A DNA stretch of 64,000 bases from Caprimulgus europaeus (lineage: Eukaryota; Chordata; Aves; Caprimulgiformes; Caprimulgidae): contig OU015528.1 of assembly GCA_907165065.1 (NCBI GenBank), positions 46,181,515-46,245,514 of the forward strand, written 5' to 3'. Below the pieces are notes generated by a model that ran no database searches, was not told the origin of the DNA, and saw only the letters and a program-made list of their open reading frames with translations. Within the stretch, counting starts at the first letter, position 1. The number at the start of each line of letters is the position of its first letter. The translations under genes and the position numbers were made by a program. Below, piece by piece: positions 36,801-51,800 of the stretch.

Positions 36801-39800
36801 GAGACAGAAAGTGCTAACATGAGAAGCCAGTACAATTAAATTTTCTGTTTTATGAATCAGAATGTTTGCAGCATTATTTCTATATACAAAGTAGGGGTTT
36901 TTTTCCAATTTGGTCAATGCAAAATTAATGCAAAACATAGAACCAATCAGCATCTCTTACTTTGCGAAAATTATATAACATGTATCAAAAAATTCTAACA
37001 GAACAAAGCACTTCGAAAAAAGTCAGCTCAGCAAAGATAACGATATCTACAAAATATACAACTGAACTTTAAGACATTAGTAATTTTATATTTTATAATA
37101 AGCCATAATGATATTCTGTATCTCTTACAGTGTTAAGACACAGCTTTTTTAAAAAATGCATAATTTATGTTAATTACTTGCTAAAGCACTCAGTCATTTA
37201 ATTACCTAGTCAGACTTTTTTTTTTTCCAGATTACACTTTCAAGTGAAGCCTTCCAACTTCATTTTTGTACTAATAATGAAATTTTAAAAGTATGAAGCC
37301 ATAATTCATCTCAAATGGTTCTTTGTACTTTTCTAAAGGAAAAAAGGCAAAAAAGAGCTTTTCTTACCATGACTACTGCCATTGACTTTCAGTAAACTAA
37401 AGCAGTAATGAGCACACTGAGGCCCACTAGCCAGTCCTCGAAGCATTTTCAAGTATGGGATGTAAATTGTGGAAGGAAGTAGATCTCCCATTTGCCTAAC
37501 AAACTTTGACAAGACAACCTAGAACAAATAAAGATCAATGCTTAAAAAAAATTAAAATAAATCTATATATTTTAGGAAAACAACACACAGTCAAAGTCAG
37601 AAAATAGATTCTAATATAATCAGGGGTTGGGAGGAGGCAGGCAGAATCACAACTCAAAAGTAAAAAAAAAAAAAAAAAAAAAGTGCTTTGTAGCCTGGCC
37701 CATTCAGTTTCCCTGAAAGTGAAAATCACGTTTCAAAGAGGAAATAAAACAAAACAGTTCATAATATTGCAAAGTACACTAATTCTTCAATTCTGTATTT
37801 CTAGTGATAAATTTACTTCAGCTCACAAATACTGCAGAGCACTATTATTGACACACCTCACAGTGCAAGTTAAGGGATCTCAGGAAATAACTCAGTATTT
37901 ACATATGCCTGCACAGCGACTCACACACACATTGGTTCCTTCCAAGGCCGTATTACGGCGTTCACAGGCTGTACCAGGAGCTAACTTTAAGTTGCCTGTA
38001 TTCCACATGGGTCTTGTGATGTGTCCAATATGTCTTGTACTAGGTTTTGCCTAACACTGTACAGTCCTTCAAGAAGCATTGAGGCTGAGAGCATCCCAGT
38101 TATCCAAAGAGTTTTTGAACATCTCCTTCATCCGTTTAGATTGCTGCTTCATTCTAATTACAAGTTTCATCTCTCATGGGTTATAACCTTTGGGCTTTAA
38201 ATAATTACAGTACTCATGGATTTTTTTCCGCCAAAATACTATCACCTACATATAATGAAGTTTTTTACGATTAAGGAATTTAACTTCTCAGTTACACCCA
38301 AAAGCTACATAGAGGTCATCAGACATAAAACACAAGAGCCCTGTTATCAGAATTAATTTACAACTGCAACAAAATCAGACCTAAACAAATTTTTTGGAGA
38401 TGTTTGCTAGGACCAAACTTTCTTACCAAGTTTCTTGACAACCATGAATGACTGGCAGTAGTTCATTTTAGAGCAAGCAACAATAACTATGTCATGCAGA
38501 GCAGGACACATGTAGATAAGCCACTGATAAAAGATAACGTCTTCCTTAGAAGCTAGCTGTAATAAGGATCCCAAAAACATTGTTGTCTTTTTTAAGTTAT
38601 TTTAATTTCAAGTTACTAGTAATTACTCAAGAATATCTAGACAACCTGGCGCTGAGGTGGTCGCTGATGAGCTACTCCAAGGTAGGACCCCATGATGGTA
38701 GATGTCTGCAAAGGCTCCGATGGACACCAGTATTCAAGTGCAAGTTCCAGATTAAAGGGGTCTTTCCTATACAATTCAGCAATCTATCAGAGAACAGATG
38801 AAGTTAGAAAAATATCAACTATAAAAAGAAAAGATGATTACTTCAACAATAAGCACTGACAAGCTAAATATGTCCGAGAGGCAAAGCATCCCATGGCTGG
38901 TGTTCCACTCCTTAAAACTCCCCAAAAAGGACAGCTTCTAAATAGTAGTATCAGAAGAAATGACAACCAGAGAAATTAAAAATGCACACATAAGTGGAAC
39001 TTTCATAATTTTAAATGATACTTTATCTAATTACTAAACAACTACCTTGGCAAAAGACAAGTAATCCCTATATTAAAGATTGCTATATTGATAATTGTAT
39101 ATTGTACATTTTCATGCTAAATAAGGGGAAATATACAATTTTTTAATTTATTAATGAACAGAAAATATAAAATGTGCCAGTTCAATATGCAAATCCATCT
39201 TCTGATGTGGGGTTTTTTTGAAAGTGCAGTCAGGTAACCTTAACAACTAATATTTCAATAAATGTATTCATTTAAATTTTTCTATTTTATTTTATTTCAT
39301 TTTTTTTATTTTATTAAAAAATTTGACAGAAACCAAAAGATTTTTATTTTAAATGTACCCTTGTAGTCAAATTTCTACTGATATTAGGCAATTTGTAATT
39401 CCAGCAGCCTTTATAGTGTCACCTTGCCTAGCCTACTCTATAGCAAATATAGAACAGTCTTCCAATATTCTCATTACAAATATATCAACACTTAAAATTA
39501 TTTAAATTTTTCAATTCTTTATCAGAATAAATGTCAATAGTACAGGAAAAGCCCTAAAACTCAGTTATAGTTTGCCCACAGTAAAGACGGAGAAATATAA
39601 AGACTTACAGAAACACAAAACACTATATAAACATTAGGGTCTAGATAAACAAAGGTGTTTCATTCCAAAGAACTTCCATGCATTTAGCAAGATCTCAACT
39701 CCAGTGACAGCCTGTAGTCTTAAAATTCCTATTTCTAAGTCATGTTAAAGTAAGATGGCTTAAGATAATAGATACGTTAAAATAATCTTGTTATAATTTA

Positions 39801-42800
39801 AATTTTGGATATTTAAATATTTTGTAAAATAACTTCAGCTCAAGAATTCTCCAGATACAAGAAACAATGCAGTATTTACTTACTAAACAAGAATTAAATG
39901 ACACTTCTTTAACATGAGAAGCCAAAGCAGTAGATTCTTTACATGAAAGTTAGAGAAAGTGCCTATATTCTAGAAAAAAAATCCATCTAATCCAAAAAGG
40001 GAAAGATCCAGCACTGTGTGTTATCATTCAGATACGGATTTTCTGATGAAGAAGGGAAGTCACAAGCACTTTTTGCCACACTAATTTAAAAGAAAATGGG
40101 ACTTACTAAAAGCATTAAATGCTCCAGATCTCTCCGAAGAGAAATAGGTGGATCATTACCCATCTGAATACTCATGTGGATCATGCGAGCATCTTCATCA
40201 GCGCGGTTTCTCAGCTGTTTCACCTACACAATTTATGAAGTGGAAAAAAACAATGGTCTATATTTAGCTAAGAATGAAACAGAACAGAAATAATGGAATT
40301 GTCCAAACAGCCTATTAAAAACTAAGAAAGTAAGTTAACTTGCACACACATGACAAGAATATCCAATTTTATTTTTTTTTAATGCCTTTTCCCCTAGGAG
40401 CTTACATTCAAAGACATATTCAATCAGTTTCTCACTGCCCAGGCCCTCAGTTCATTGCAAAAACCCTGAACTTATAGCATGGGAATCTTTCCCATCTGAC
40501 TTCACCAGATCCTCTATTTTGGCCCCAAAAGGTGGATTCTTTTCCTCTTTTTGCGTTCAAAGCTGGATAGGTTAGCTTCAAACAAAGTCAGACCATTATC
40601 CACAAGGAGTGAAAAGAAACATAAAACACTGTAAAAAAATGTTTTCTGTATATAGCTCTGTGGATTGCACCTTTCTTAACCATTTGAGGCTACTTCTAAT
40701 TACAGCTACTTTATATTTTGGTAAGTTTTGCATTGACGCAATTACTTTGGACCCAAAATTACTGGTGCAACTAAAAGCATTACCACGTATCAAGAAATAC
40801 AATAGAAAAAAAAAAAAAAAAAAGAAGAGAGAAGGGAGGGAAAGAACAAATGCAGCAATTAAAAAAAAGCCCTTTAATCAGTATCTTAAAATTCTTTGTG
40901 TTGAAAAAGCTAACTACTAAACAAAAAACAGCTGGCATTTAATTTTAATGTCAAAAAGCCTTTGACAAAACACCCCACTAGAGGTTTATAGAAAGCAAAT
41001 AGCCATGAGATGAAAAGTTTTGTTAAATATTGAACAGATATTGAAGAACAAGAAACAGAAATAAGCAACCAATTCAACAAACCAAAAATCAAAACATGGT
41101 GACAGTAAATAGAGATCAGTTCATGGTCTATAATGTATCTTAATCTGCAATATTGAATGAGCAGCAAAATAATTGTATCTCATCAAGAAAAAATAGTTAA
41201 AAACTAGAAATAACACTGGAAAGGGTCAGAGTAAACTAGCCAAATTAGTATACTAACAAAATTAATATATGGACAAAATTAAATGTTGATAAATGAAACA
41301 ATGAATTACCTGAACTACTAACACTAACACAGAGTTCCGAATGTAATGCAGTCAACCAAAAGATTTACCCAAATCATCGCTGGCAAGCAGTGTGTTAAAA
41401 CTATACAGAAGAGTTAAATAAAATGCTGACTTACAGATTTAAATAAACTGAACAAAGGTTATATATAAACAAACAAAAAGATCCTGCAAAGCAGACACTT
41501 CTCTTTACCTAAAATTTCAGTAGAAATAGCTGAGTACATAAGCCAACTTCTAACCAGTAACAGTTAAGAAAAAAAAATTCCAATTGCCTGCTAACAAAGT
41601 CTTTCCTGTAAAACAACTAGTGCTAGCCTCTATCAAACTGGAATATAAGTCAACAATCAGATTTTTGCTTATATCTTGTATTATCAAATCCTACTCGTAA
41701 TGAAAAATATCTCTCTCTCTTAATATTTAAGCATTAGCTGCAATCAACTGCAGGACTGAATCAAAGCAAAAAACTCAAAATAAAGGAGAAATATGCTTCC
41801 CAGAGATAAAGTCTTCAATTTCATAATGCAATGAAGAAGAGAGATGTACCAACAAACGAACCAACAGCTTTGGGATTTTCAGGCAGTTCTGTGGATACAG
41901 GAGGCAGGGTCAGATCTGCTCTAAATCTAATAAGACAGCAATCTCAGCCTGGGTCAGTCTCCAGCTCTTTCATCTTCATTCAAAAATCTACCTTGTATCT
42001 TTTCCATAAAATCTGGTATCATTACAGGGAGACGTTTCATCTTTCATAAAGCAATACCATCCCATGAAGATCTGGCTCATAAAAAACTGCCCAGTTCCAA
42101 ATCTGTTCGCACTTGATTGTTTAAGAAACTTCAATAAAATGTACCTCACATATTCAAAAGATTCCTAACGGCTATTGCATCTGTATTAGAGAAAACACTG
42201 CTGCATGCAGCCTTCAAAGGATGTCCAAAGCCTGTGACAACACGGTAAGTGTTGTATGCAGGCAGCCATTGCAGCAGAAATACGGCTGCAAAGCTGCCAA
42301 CATTAACTTGTTTGAGTTGACATTATACTTGTTCTATTGATATCCTGTGGCTTAAAAAGACAGCCTGAGAAAACAACATGCAATACTTACAGAACATAAA
42401 GAAATTGAGATTAAGCCTAAAAGCTGTCTACAACATGTTCATATATGCCCTCACAATAAACAAAATATATTTTTAAATCTTTCTTTTTACGCATTGAAAA
42501 AAGTAACTACTTGGCAACTCCAACTACAGCTCAGCATAATGAAGGTCATAAAATAAAGCCTCCATCAATTAAGCGTTTTCATAGAATTTTCATTTTCCAT
42601 GTCTAGATACAAGGTCTTGCACAAATAAAACTGTTGTAATTGCTTCAAAGTTTTTTAAAACTACTTTTGCAGCATTTCTGCTATTCTAGTGAAAACAGCT
42701 GCTCATTTTTCCAACACTCGATACTACTGAAAGAAAAAGCAGAATCTCTCCCCTTAAACATGGAAAAGATCATTAGTAAACAGATAAATTAAAAATGAGA

Positions 42801-45800
42801 GACAAAAACAGTAAGTTAATTTAGGTTACACTACTGTCTGTATCAAAAGAAAAAACAGTAACAAAAAAATCAATACTCACATACATTACCACCAATTCCA
42901 GCATTAACTGAAATTTTAATAATGTAAAACCAAACAAAACAAATTCACTACCACCACAAAAAGCTTGCTTTGCAAATCTCACCACACTTAAGTGTTTTAA
43001 AAAAATAATCACATTCTACTTCAGCGTGGAAAACAAATCCCAGCATATACAGGTTCCATAAATTCAACAAGCTTTCTGAACTGCAGCACCTCTAGCTGAG
43101 GGTTACATCTGAACCCCTATGCTACCTGTCCCAATGTTAGAAATATAGGAGAGATGCCCACATTTCTCAAGAATTCCTATTCACACAAAGAACTTACTTT
43201 CATTGGCATGAGTGCCAGGAAGTCTGTGACAAGGTTATGAATTTTGCGAATGTAAAATTCCTCCTGGTAGAAATTTTCAGATCCCACAACAGATTCAGTC
43301 AGGAACTGGAAGACGTTATCAGTAACCGCCAGCTCTGCCATCGCTTCATCTGCCTCAGTGAATTCTGCAAGAGCTGGGGCAACAAAATCACAAGAGGGGA
43401 ACAATAAGTTACAATTATCAGTTAAGAAATGAAACATATCCCAGAATACCTGGCTGATATGCAAATCAATATACTTCAATTAATTATGTGTTTTCCACCA
43501 TACAGGAAAACACTAGACTGGCAAAGACAAGTTAATGTCGGGTTATGATCTCAACTTTCTTCTTTAATGAGTCTTGAAGTGCATAATCCATTTATAAAAT
43601 AAAATTTAAGACTGTGAACTAAGAATCACAAACCAGCCTTAATTAAACACTAATTATAATGTTTATATTTTCTTTAATAGATTTCTATAGTAGACTCAAT
43701 TCTGACCCTGTACACAGCCTAGAAATCTTATGAAGTAGAGAAAAAAAAAAAGTAAAAATATACTTGTCCTCTCAAGATACTGAGGTTTAACATTTACAGA
43801 TGTAAAAAGTCATAAGCATGAATATATTCTTATTTTAAGCATTCAAATCGTACTAAAGCTACTAAAATGCAATCTTTCACATTTTTCAGTACATTAAAAT
43901 CCTTTTCACTTCAGTGAGACACTATGCAATATTACTGTCTAATAACTAATTATTTCTAAATCTGTGTACACTTCAGAGCAATTAAATTCTCAACAACCAA
44001 ACCCACATATTGAGTAAGCTTTAAAGGAGTGCAAAAGGTAATTTTATCATAAAGGTAAATACTAACACCTAAAAAAGGCAACAGATACTTAAGAGTTACA
44101 CCACTACCAATGTGCAGGAACTGCACTTTAGGGTAATTTACCTGTCACATCAGATAACTGGGATATTCCTCGTAATGCCAGTGCCCAGGCTAATCTAACT
44201 GTAGCTTGCAGGCCTGGTAGTTTCCAAGGCTGAGACTCCTGAAGACGAGTGTGTACTGTTGCTATATACTGTCTTTCTGCTAGCAGAGGGAGACGGTGCA
44301 TCAAATCTTGGAGAACAACAAAAAAACACAACACCAACATCCAGTAAACAAATGTGAAAAAAACCATGCAAAATCCTACTGATTTGTTACAGTAGGATTC
44401 TGATCAATAACAAAATTGGTTAAATAACAAATGATCCACCTGCACAACATAACCTCTTTTGGGAAACCTGCCAGCATTACCTTCACGATCCTCTGTGCCT
44501 TGCTCCAGAAAGCTGACATCAAAGCAGTAAAGGAGAGCCATGAGAAGAGATAAGTTCACGCCATCTAATGAGCTACCATCTTCCACTTTTACTTTCTCCA
44601 GGTAACTTATGAGGATTAGAGTGTCATCCTTACTCAGTGGTGACTGGCAGGTCCAGACAAACAGACTTTCAGCCAAGGACTGTCGGCATTCTTTAATGAG
44701 GTCAGAAACCTTTCAGAGAAAAACCAAACAAAAAACAGTGAATATATATATTCTGCCAATGTGTTCAATTTGCCCTTCTCAGTCAATCAGTATGACCAGG
44801 TTAAGTTCAAAATTATTCTAAAAACAGCAGCTACAGAAAATGTTGGGGTGTTTTAATTGCTAAACAACAAAAGGCACATTTCTGCTTGTTAAATGTGATC
44901 ATATTCCCAGGTATTTTATGTAAGGTGTGAGTAGATGTCCTGGAATAAGACTATACACAAACCAGCATCTCTATCAAGGTCAGGAGACATGAATCTACGC
45001 ACAACTTCTGTGGCTATAAACATATCACAAAACGAGTCACATTTCTTGTCTCTAATACACAACTGCACTGACAGTTATATCCAGATATGGCCATAGTCTC
45101 CCCCTTGCCCCAAAGGAGATGCCCTCAACTGACAATACTTTTAAGACACTGAGAAATGTGAGACATTTAAAATTAGAACCTTCTTCTGCCAGACAAAATA
45201 TTTATATCAACTTTAGAATATAAACATAAATTAAATCTATTATCCCCTATTACATATGGAACAAATATCATGCCCAACATAAAGGCGACCAAGCATTTGC
45301 ATACTAAACATTTTTTTTTTCTTTTTATTTGGCAAAATACTGCATACTATGGTAAGTACACCAGCTCTTGAAAACAAAAAGTTTATCTAACAGTTACACC
45401 AAAAATTTCCTGCTTTCAAACAAGGGCAAACATTTATTTCATTTGTTAATTTCATTCCTCCAGATGAATTTTAACTGCTTTACACAGAATCACAGAATGT
45501 TAGGGATTGGAAGGTACCTCAAAAGATCATCTAGTCCAGTCCCCCTGCCAGAGCAGGAACACCTACATGAGATCACACAGGAAGGCGTCCAGGCGGGTCT
45601 TGAATGTCTCCAGAGAAGGAGACTCCACAACCTCCCTGGGCAGCCTGTTCCAGTGCTCTGTCACCCTCACAGTAAAAAGTTCCCCCTCAAATCCAGGCAG
45701 AACCTCCTGTGTTCCAGCTTACACCCATTACCCCTTGTCCTATCATTGGACACCACTGTGAAGAGCCTGGCTCCATCCTCCTGACACTCACCCTTCATAT

Positions 45801-48800
45801 ATTTATAAACATTAATGAGGTCACTCCTCAGTTTCCTCTTCCCCAAGCTAAAGAGACCCAGCTCCCTCAGCCTTTCCTCATAAGGGAGATGCTCCACTCC
45901 CTTAATCATCTTGGTGGCTCTGTGCTGGACTCTCTCAAGCCGTTCCCTGTCTTTCTTGAACTGTGGGGCCCAGGACACAATATTCCAGATGTGGCCTCAC
46001 CAAGGCAGAGGAGAGGGGAAGGAGAACCTTTAAATCTTATGAAAGCTGAAAAAGGTGGAAGGGGGAACCAAACCCCAAAACCTTAAAAAAAAAAAGCCAC
46101 CAATCGTCTTTGTAAAACTGTATTTTATTTACCTAAAATATGAGCCTCTAGCAATGTTCTTGACCTATATCCATTTTACTTAGTTAAATAAAAAAATAAA
46201 GAGCTATAGGCATTCCATCGTCAGTAAAGTCACATGCATGGTGATAAAGAGAAAAACTTTTTGACATTCAACACAGCAAGAGATCTGCACACAGACTCCA
46301 GCAGAATAATAGTTAGAACGAATACAGAGGAAAATATGGTAGTCCACCCAAAATGAAGTAAAAAATACTTCTAACATTAAGCGTTAAATGAATTTTAAGG
46401 CAAAATTGTGGTAAATTAAGGTAATTTAAGGTAAATCAGAAGGATGTTCTTTGTATAGTTTCTAGATTAATAGCAAAAAATGTAAAACTAGTTCTTTATT
46501 TGGTGGAAAACAAATTGATTATAACATAGAATAATTTTTAGACAGATCACCCATTAGGAAGAAGTTGAGAAATTAAAACAATGTTTAAAATCTTCGTACT
46601 AGAAACATACTCTGCAGTTGGTCACAGTCTCAATTAAGTTCAAGGATTACAAAAATGAGAACCCATTTTGAAGCAGTTCTCACTCTTCACTATTAGAAAT
46701 GCTTGTGTTCATATTAACACAATTGGATTATTAAAGGGAGCATTATTTGCCTGACTAGACTTGTTAATAATTTGTGTATTTTAGTTTGATATTTTTATTC
46801 CAATGGTGCTGATAATGGTAGTGCTGAGAGCAGGCGATTCAATATACAGTCTTTAGAATAAAAATATATACATAGTGCAAATATTAGGCTTACTTTCTTA
46901 CTGTCCTTGATTACACTTCTTCACTAAAAATAAGATATGCCCTAGCATCAGGGAGGAATAGCAAAATAGAAACACAGGAAGCAATCTGGATCCCATACTG
47001 CTATAGCACAAGCTGTAGAGAACAGAAACTAGAAAGTAAAAAAAAAAAAAAATCTAATCTATGCAGTAATTCAGAAGAATATTCACACCCAGTCCCTTCT
47101 TTACCTCTTTGCGATGTTTCTCACTGCCCAACCCTCGCTCTCTCTGGAGTTTATCAAGTTCATTGTTCAAATCAATGTGAGACACAAGAGTGAGGATCTT
47201 CTGAGTCAAACCCTGCTCCATTAGGTCATCTGTAAAGCGTGTTGTCATGGACATTAGCTCTTGACTACAACGGAAAGAACACAGATTTAGCAATTAATCA
47301 TACTATTGCCAGTCATAGAAGTAGTAAAAAACAATGAATCCCATCAAATGTATTGACTGACAGAAAATGTACAACTATTTTATATACATAAAGCAACTAA
47401 AAGTGCATCAGTAAGCAGTGCACTCTCAAAACATTATGCTGAACGGATACAAACTCTTTAGGTAACTGCAGGTTGAAGAACATGGAATACAACACCGATC
47501 AGCTAGTTAAGATTTCTATCAAAAGGAAAAAGTACTATACAAAAGATGCACATAACTCACAAGCTCACAGCCTCTTTCTTACTAGTAAATGCAATTGTCC
47601 AATTACATACACCCTACTGAAGTGGTGGAGCTAGTTCTAAAGTATTAATTTATTTTATGTTTCAGAATTTATATTTATACTAGAGAACGTCTTTTAATCT
47701 TTCTCTAGTCAAGCAATCACTGTGCATTGGAAGTAAACAATGCATACTGTTTTCTTTTTTAAGTCAAAAAATGTTAGCATATTACGTTCACCAATAGATA
47801 GTGCATCCATTTTAAGTAAAGGCAGGAGCACAATTCTGTTTTGCAGGAGGTGGGAAGTCAGAATGCAGCAAAGGCAGAAACTCAGTCTCTGATATATTGA
47901 GTAGCTGGAGCAATATCACTACTTAGAGCAACACTGACTGGGAGGGTGTCTGAAGCCAAACACTGCCAAAAGGTGAAGTAGCATGAACGAACTGAAAGTA
48001 AAATGGATACCCTTATAATCCAGTAAAAACACATGAAAGAAAAAAGAATATTATGCTTAACTAACCAACATCTAAGCAGCTGCATCAGGGTATGAGAAAC
48101 AAATTTGAGAATATTTGTATTCCCTTGAATCTAATCAGTCCTAAAAGCACTCAAAGCAAAGACCTTTGATCAGCTCATCACCCTAATACAGACCTGAGTT
48201 CCAATGTCCAAGTCTTGCCTTGGCGTGACTGGATGAGGGTTCGTAGTGAATTGGCAATGCATCTTTTTCCATCCCAGTACAACAGAACAGCTACCAGACC
48301 TCTTGTAAGGCCAGGAAAATGAGGTTGCTGGTGTTCTCCTGTTGAATGAAAATGCACAGGATAGTCACAGAAAGTTGAACATATATACTACGATAATAGC
48401 TTTATATCTTTACATTTCTAACTGATATATAAATGTAGCACTCGAAAAAATCATTTTTATTCACTATTACTTTGATTTGTTTCAGGCACTTCCAAGAAAT
48501 CACAGAAATTTTGAGTGCTGTTACTAAAATTCATATTAAACTAATATCCACAAATCTAAAAGAAATAGAAGTTCAAGACCGTTAGTATCCTAGTCAAAAC
48601 GGTATTTGTAACTTATATTTACCCATCTTAATAATAAACTCAAGCTAATTATCAGCAAAATAGATTTTCTTTATTCAAAATTAAATCATCTGTCTGAATT
48701 TACATTGAAAATTAAAGTTCAAAGTAGAAATTGAGGTTGACTTCAAGATGGGTTTCCAGAGGTAACAAATTAGCAAACTACTTCTTCAATTACTTCAAAA

Positions 48801-51800
48801 GTTACTAATGAACTGTAGCTAGTAATGATAACTAGCAATTATACTTTAGTAGCATTTAAATTAATTTTTCTACATGCAAAGCATGTGTAATTTTCCCAAA
48901 TACTGCTCTTACTATTCATTTATTAGATTACAATCCCAATACAGTCACATATCAATGTATAACTAAGACATAATTTGAAGAACCAGTATTTATTACATTG
49001 CTTTATAGCAAAACTCTCAATTATTTTTTTAAAGTATTTTAAAAGTCAGTGATAAAGTAAATAATAAAAAAACCCTCAAATTATTCCCCCCTTTGCATTT
49101 GCTGCAAAAAATATGAACATTAAGGTTCAGAACACTGTCATCATATTACATTACAGCAACAGCAGATTTTTTTTTTTTAAGAATATTCTATGTCAGGAAG
49201 CTCAGGCCCTGACTGAAACATGCAGTTTTTAAGCATACACTTTAAAAAGGCCCCATTTAAGTTGTATTTCTCCAGCTCTTCAAATATTTTCCCTCCTCAC
49301 CAGCTAGAAGGAGTTCAACAGCTGCCAACTCTCCAATATCAAAGAGGTCACTGAGGATAAAGGCTTCTCTGATGAGTTGCTCTGGCAAAAGCCTAGTTCC
49401 CTGCTGACCCTGGATAGCAACCCCTTCTGTACTTGCTTTCTGAATTTTCTCATGCTGCTGAACATTCTTTGGCTGCAAGAGAAACAAGCATCAGAAGCTA
49501 TTCAAAATGGCAAATACTGAATAATGCTTTACACATTAATGCTTCCTCATAAATACAGTTCTGACAGGTTAGGTTGACATTGTAAAAACAAAGGCAGTGT
49601 TTTTAAACACAGAGATAATAAAGAATACTAAAAATGTTTCACACTTGCAGAGCAATGACCTCTTCGTGGGAATGTACCAAAAATAATCTTATACAACTGG
49701 TGCTGACAGCTAGTTTTCTCAGAATAATGGAGCTTGAAAGTAAATTTTAATACAGTTCTCAACACAAATTGGTATCAGCTCAATGAAAGGCATCTGGGTT
49801 GTTGATCAGAACTGTTGCATTACTCCAAAGCACTATTTTCTACATCATTCTTTTTTCCATTAAACTCAGATGCTAAAATATACTGATGAAACTCCAACTG
49901 ATTGTTAAATTTTCTGACCTATCAATCAGTTTAAAAAGCCATATTCTGTTTCAGAAGTAACACTATTGAAACAAGACATATTTCTAGTTACTACCTTCTG
50001 ATCCATCAGCCAAGAAACAGTGAGTTTCTCCACATCATCTCACATTCCTAACAAGACACATTCTATATTTTGTAAATTGGTGTGATCCTGTTCTGTGTGT
50101 TCATTAACTCGACTGAAGCACAAACATGGACCAAAACCAGACAAAATAGTTTTGTGCTTTATTTCAGACACACAAGAGCAGCAAAAAAAGCTAATGGTTA
50201 ACTGATGGAACATAGGAACGTCAGATACTTTTACTATTCCTTTCAAAATAGCATTTAAATAATGAGAGAAAAAATGTTATAAATAAAATCATCCTGTATA
50301 AGACACAAAATATTAGGTATTGTTCAAGTTATTTGTATTCTTACAGCAGAACAAGATTCCTACAACACATTTGTGTTATGCACTGTAAAAATGTAGAATG
50401 AAAAGAATGGCCAGGGCTTAAATGATAGGTGATCCAGCAATACAACACAGTAAATCATAACTCTCCAACTCATTCCACAAGAGAGCATTAGTCCCGTACC
50501 GGATTTCTGAAGAGAGAAATGAAGTCAGATTTGTGTTTCTTTAAAACCTGGTCCAGGCGATGAATAGCCTCAGGTTGCCTTTTCCAAATGGCATTTATTA
50601 CAGTTTGCCATATGTCCTTATATGGACCCCACAAACTGGCAGCTAAAAGAAGAAACAAAAAAAAGCATTTGAAATGGAGAAAGAAACAAAGAAAACAAAG
50701 TATTTGTACACTACCTTCAATATGTAGACTACTTAAATGTACTGTTAGTCTCAGCTTGACAGAATAGACTGTTAGGCCCATCAAACAAAGCATATTTTCC
50801 CTTCTTAAGGCACAAAAGAAAAACCAAAACCAGCACAACAATGGTCTGATATAAAACCTAATTACAGTTAAGTTCTGGGGCTGAAAGTCATCTTGTAAAG
50901 ACATTTGATACACTCTCTGGGTGAAATCTTGTATCCTCAGATGCCTAACAAATTCTACCCACTTCCGTAAGTTTAAAGAATGACTGAGCACTGGACAGCA
51001 GACCTTGAATCTGACTGTAACCTGGCAAGGCAGGCTTCTCGCTTTCCATTTTTGACAGAAAACTCCAAAACAAAGAAATAGCCAACATATGAGGGACTGA
51101 AAATGAACAGCAGTTGCTAACATGATCTGGTGCATCATTGCATCAGACTGCAGAATAAAATATATTAGAAACCAAAACCATAAGACTAAAGGCAGTATTA
51201 TATAAGAAACAAAAATCATGAGCCTAAAGACACTTTCTTCCAGATTTACGCATCTCATTTTCACTAAAAAAACCCAAACAAATACATCTGATCCCTAAGA
51301 CACATTTGTAACATTCTGCACAAGAAGTTCATAAAGAGGTTAATTTCCTTTGCTAGAAACAGACAGATCAATATAATTACCCTAAAGACTGTAGACTGTA
51401 CTTTAAGTTTCCTTATTTGCAACAAGTCTCATGAAAACAGTATGACAAACTAGTTTTAAGAGTTGTGCCAGAATCATTGTCTAAACCTAAAATCTTAGGG
51501 ATGGAAAATTATTCTTACCACTGAGTATTAACATCCTGTGAAAAAAAAAAAAACCAAACCTCAAAATTTTAAGACCCACCTTAAACAGAAGCAGCAAAAT
51601 GTTTCCCTTGTTAGGTATCATTTGCATTTGTGAAATGCATATACACCAGATTCTAAATATACCAGATAAATTTATTATCAATTGTATTCAGTTTGCCTGC
51701 AAGCTCCCAGATAACAACCACTGCCTGATTGTAGGTAGTTCTGTGCTTCCCATCACCTACTGAGATGATTCCTGACCCAAAGATACTACAAGCTAGCAGC

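Larger units (their letters stand above)
29896..37367 (-). other. NUP205: NUP205 introns 11-17 (non-exonic parts)
   Basis: AT-rich. 30600-31250 in intron 16 is somewhat richer in GC without a match I can name. No CR1 copy was seen here. Confidence 0.65.
37519..43197 (-). other. NUP205: NUP205 introns 8-10 (non-exonic parts)
   Basis: Includes intron 8, at 3 kb one of the longest. AT-rich with A runs; no recognisable mobile element or extra exon. Confidence 0.7.
44710..50499 (-). other. NUP205: NUP205 introns 2-5 (non-exonic parts)
   Basis: AT-rich introns between the exons listed. Apart from the CR1 copy in intron 5 I see no RNA gene or repeat in them. Confidence 0.7.

Noticed and set aside
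45667-45978. 103-codon minus-strand frame in intron 5
   Set aside because: CR1 reverse transcriptase C-terminus, not a gene.
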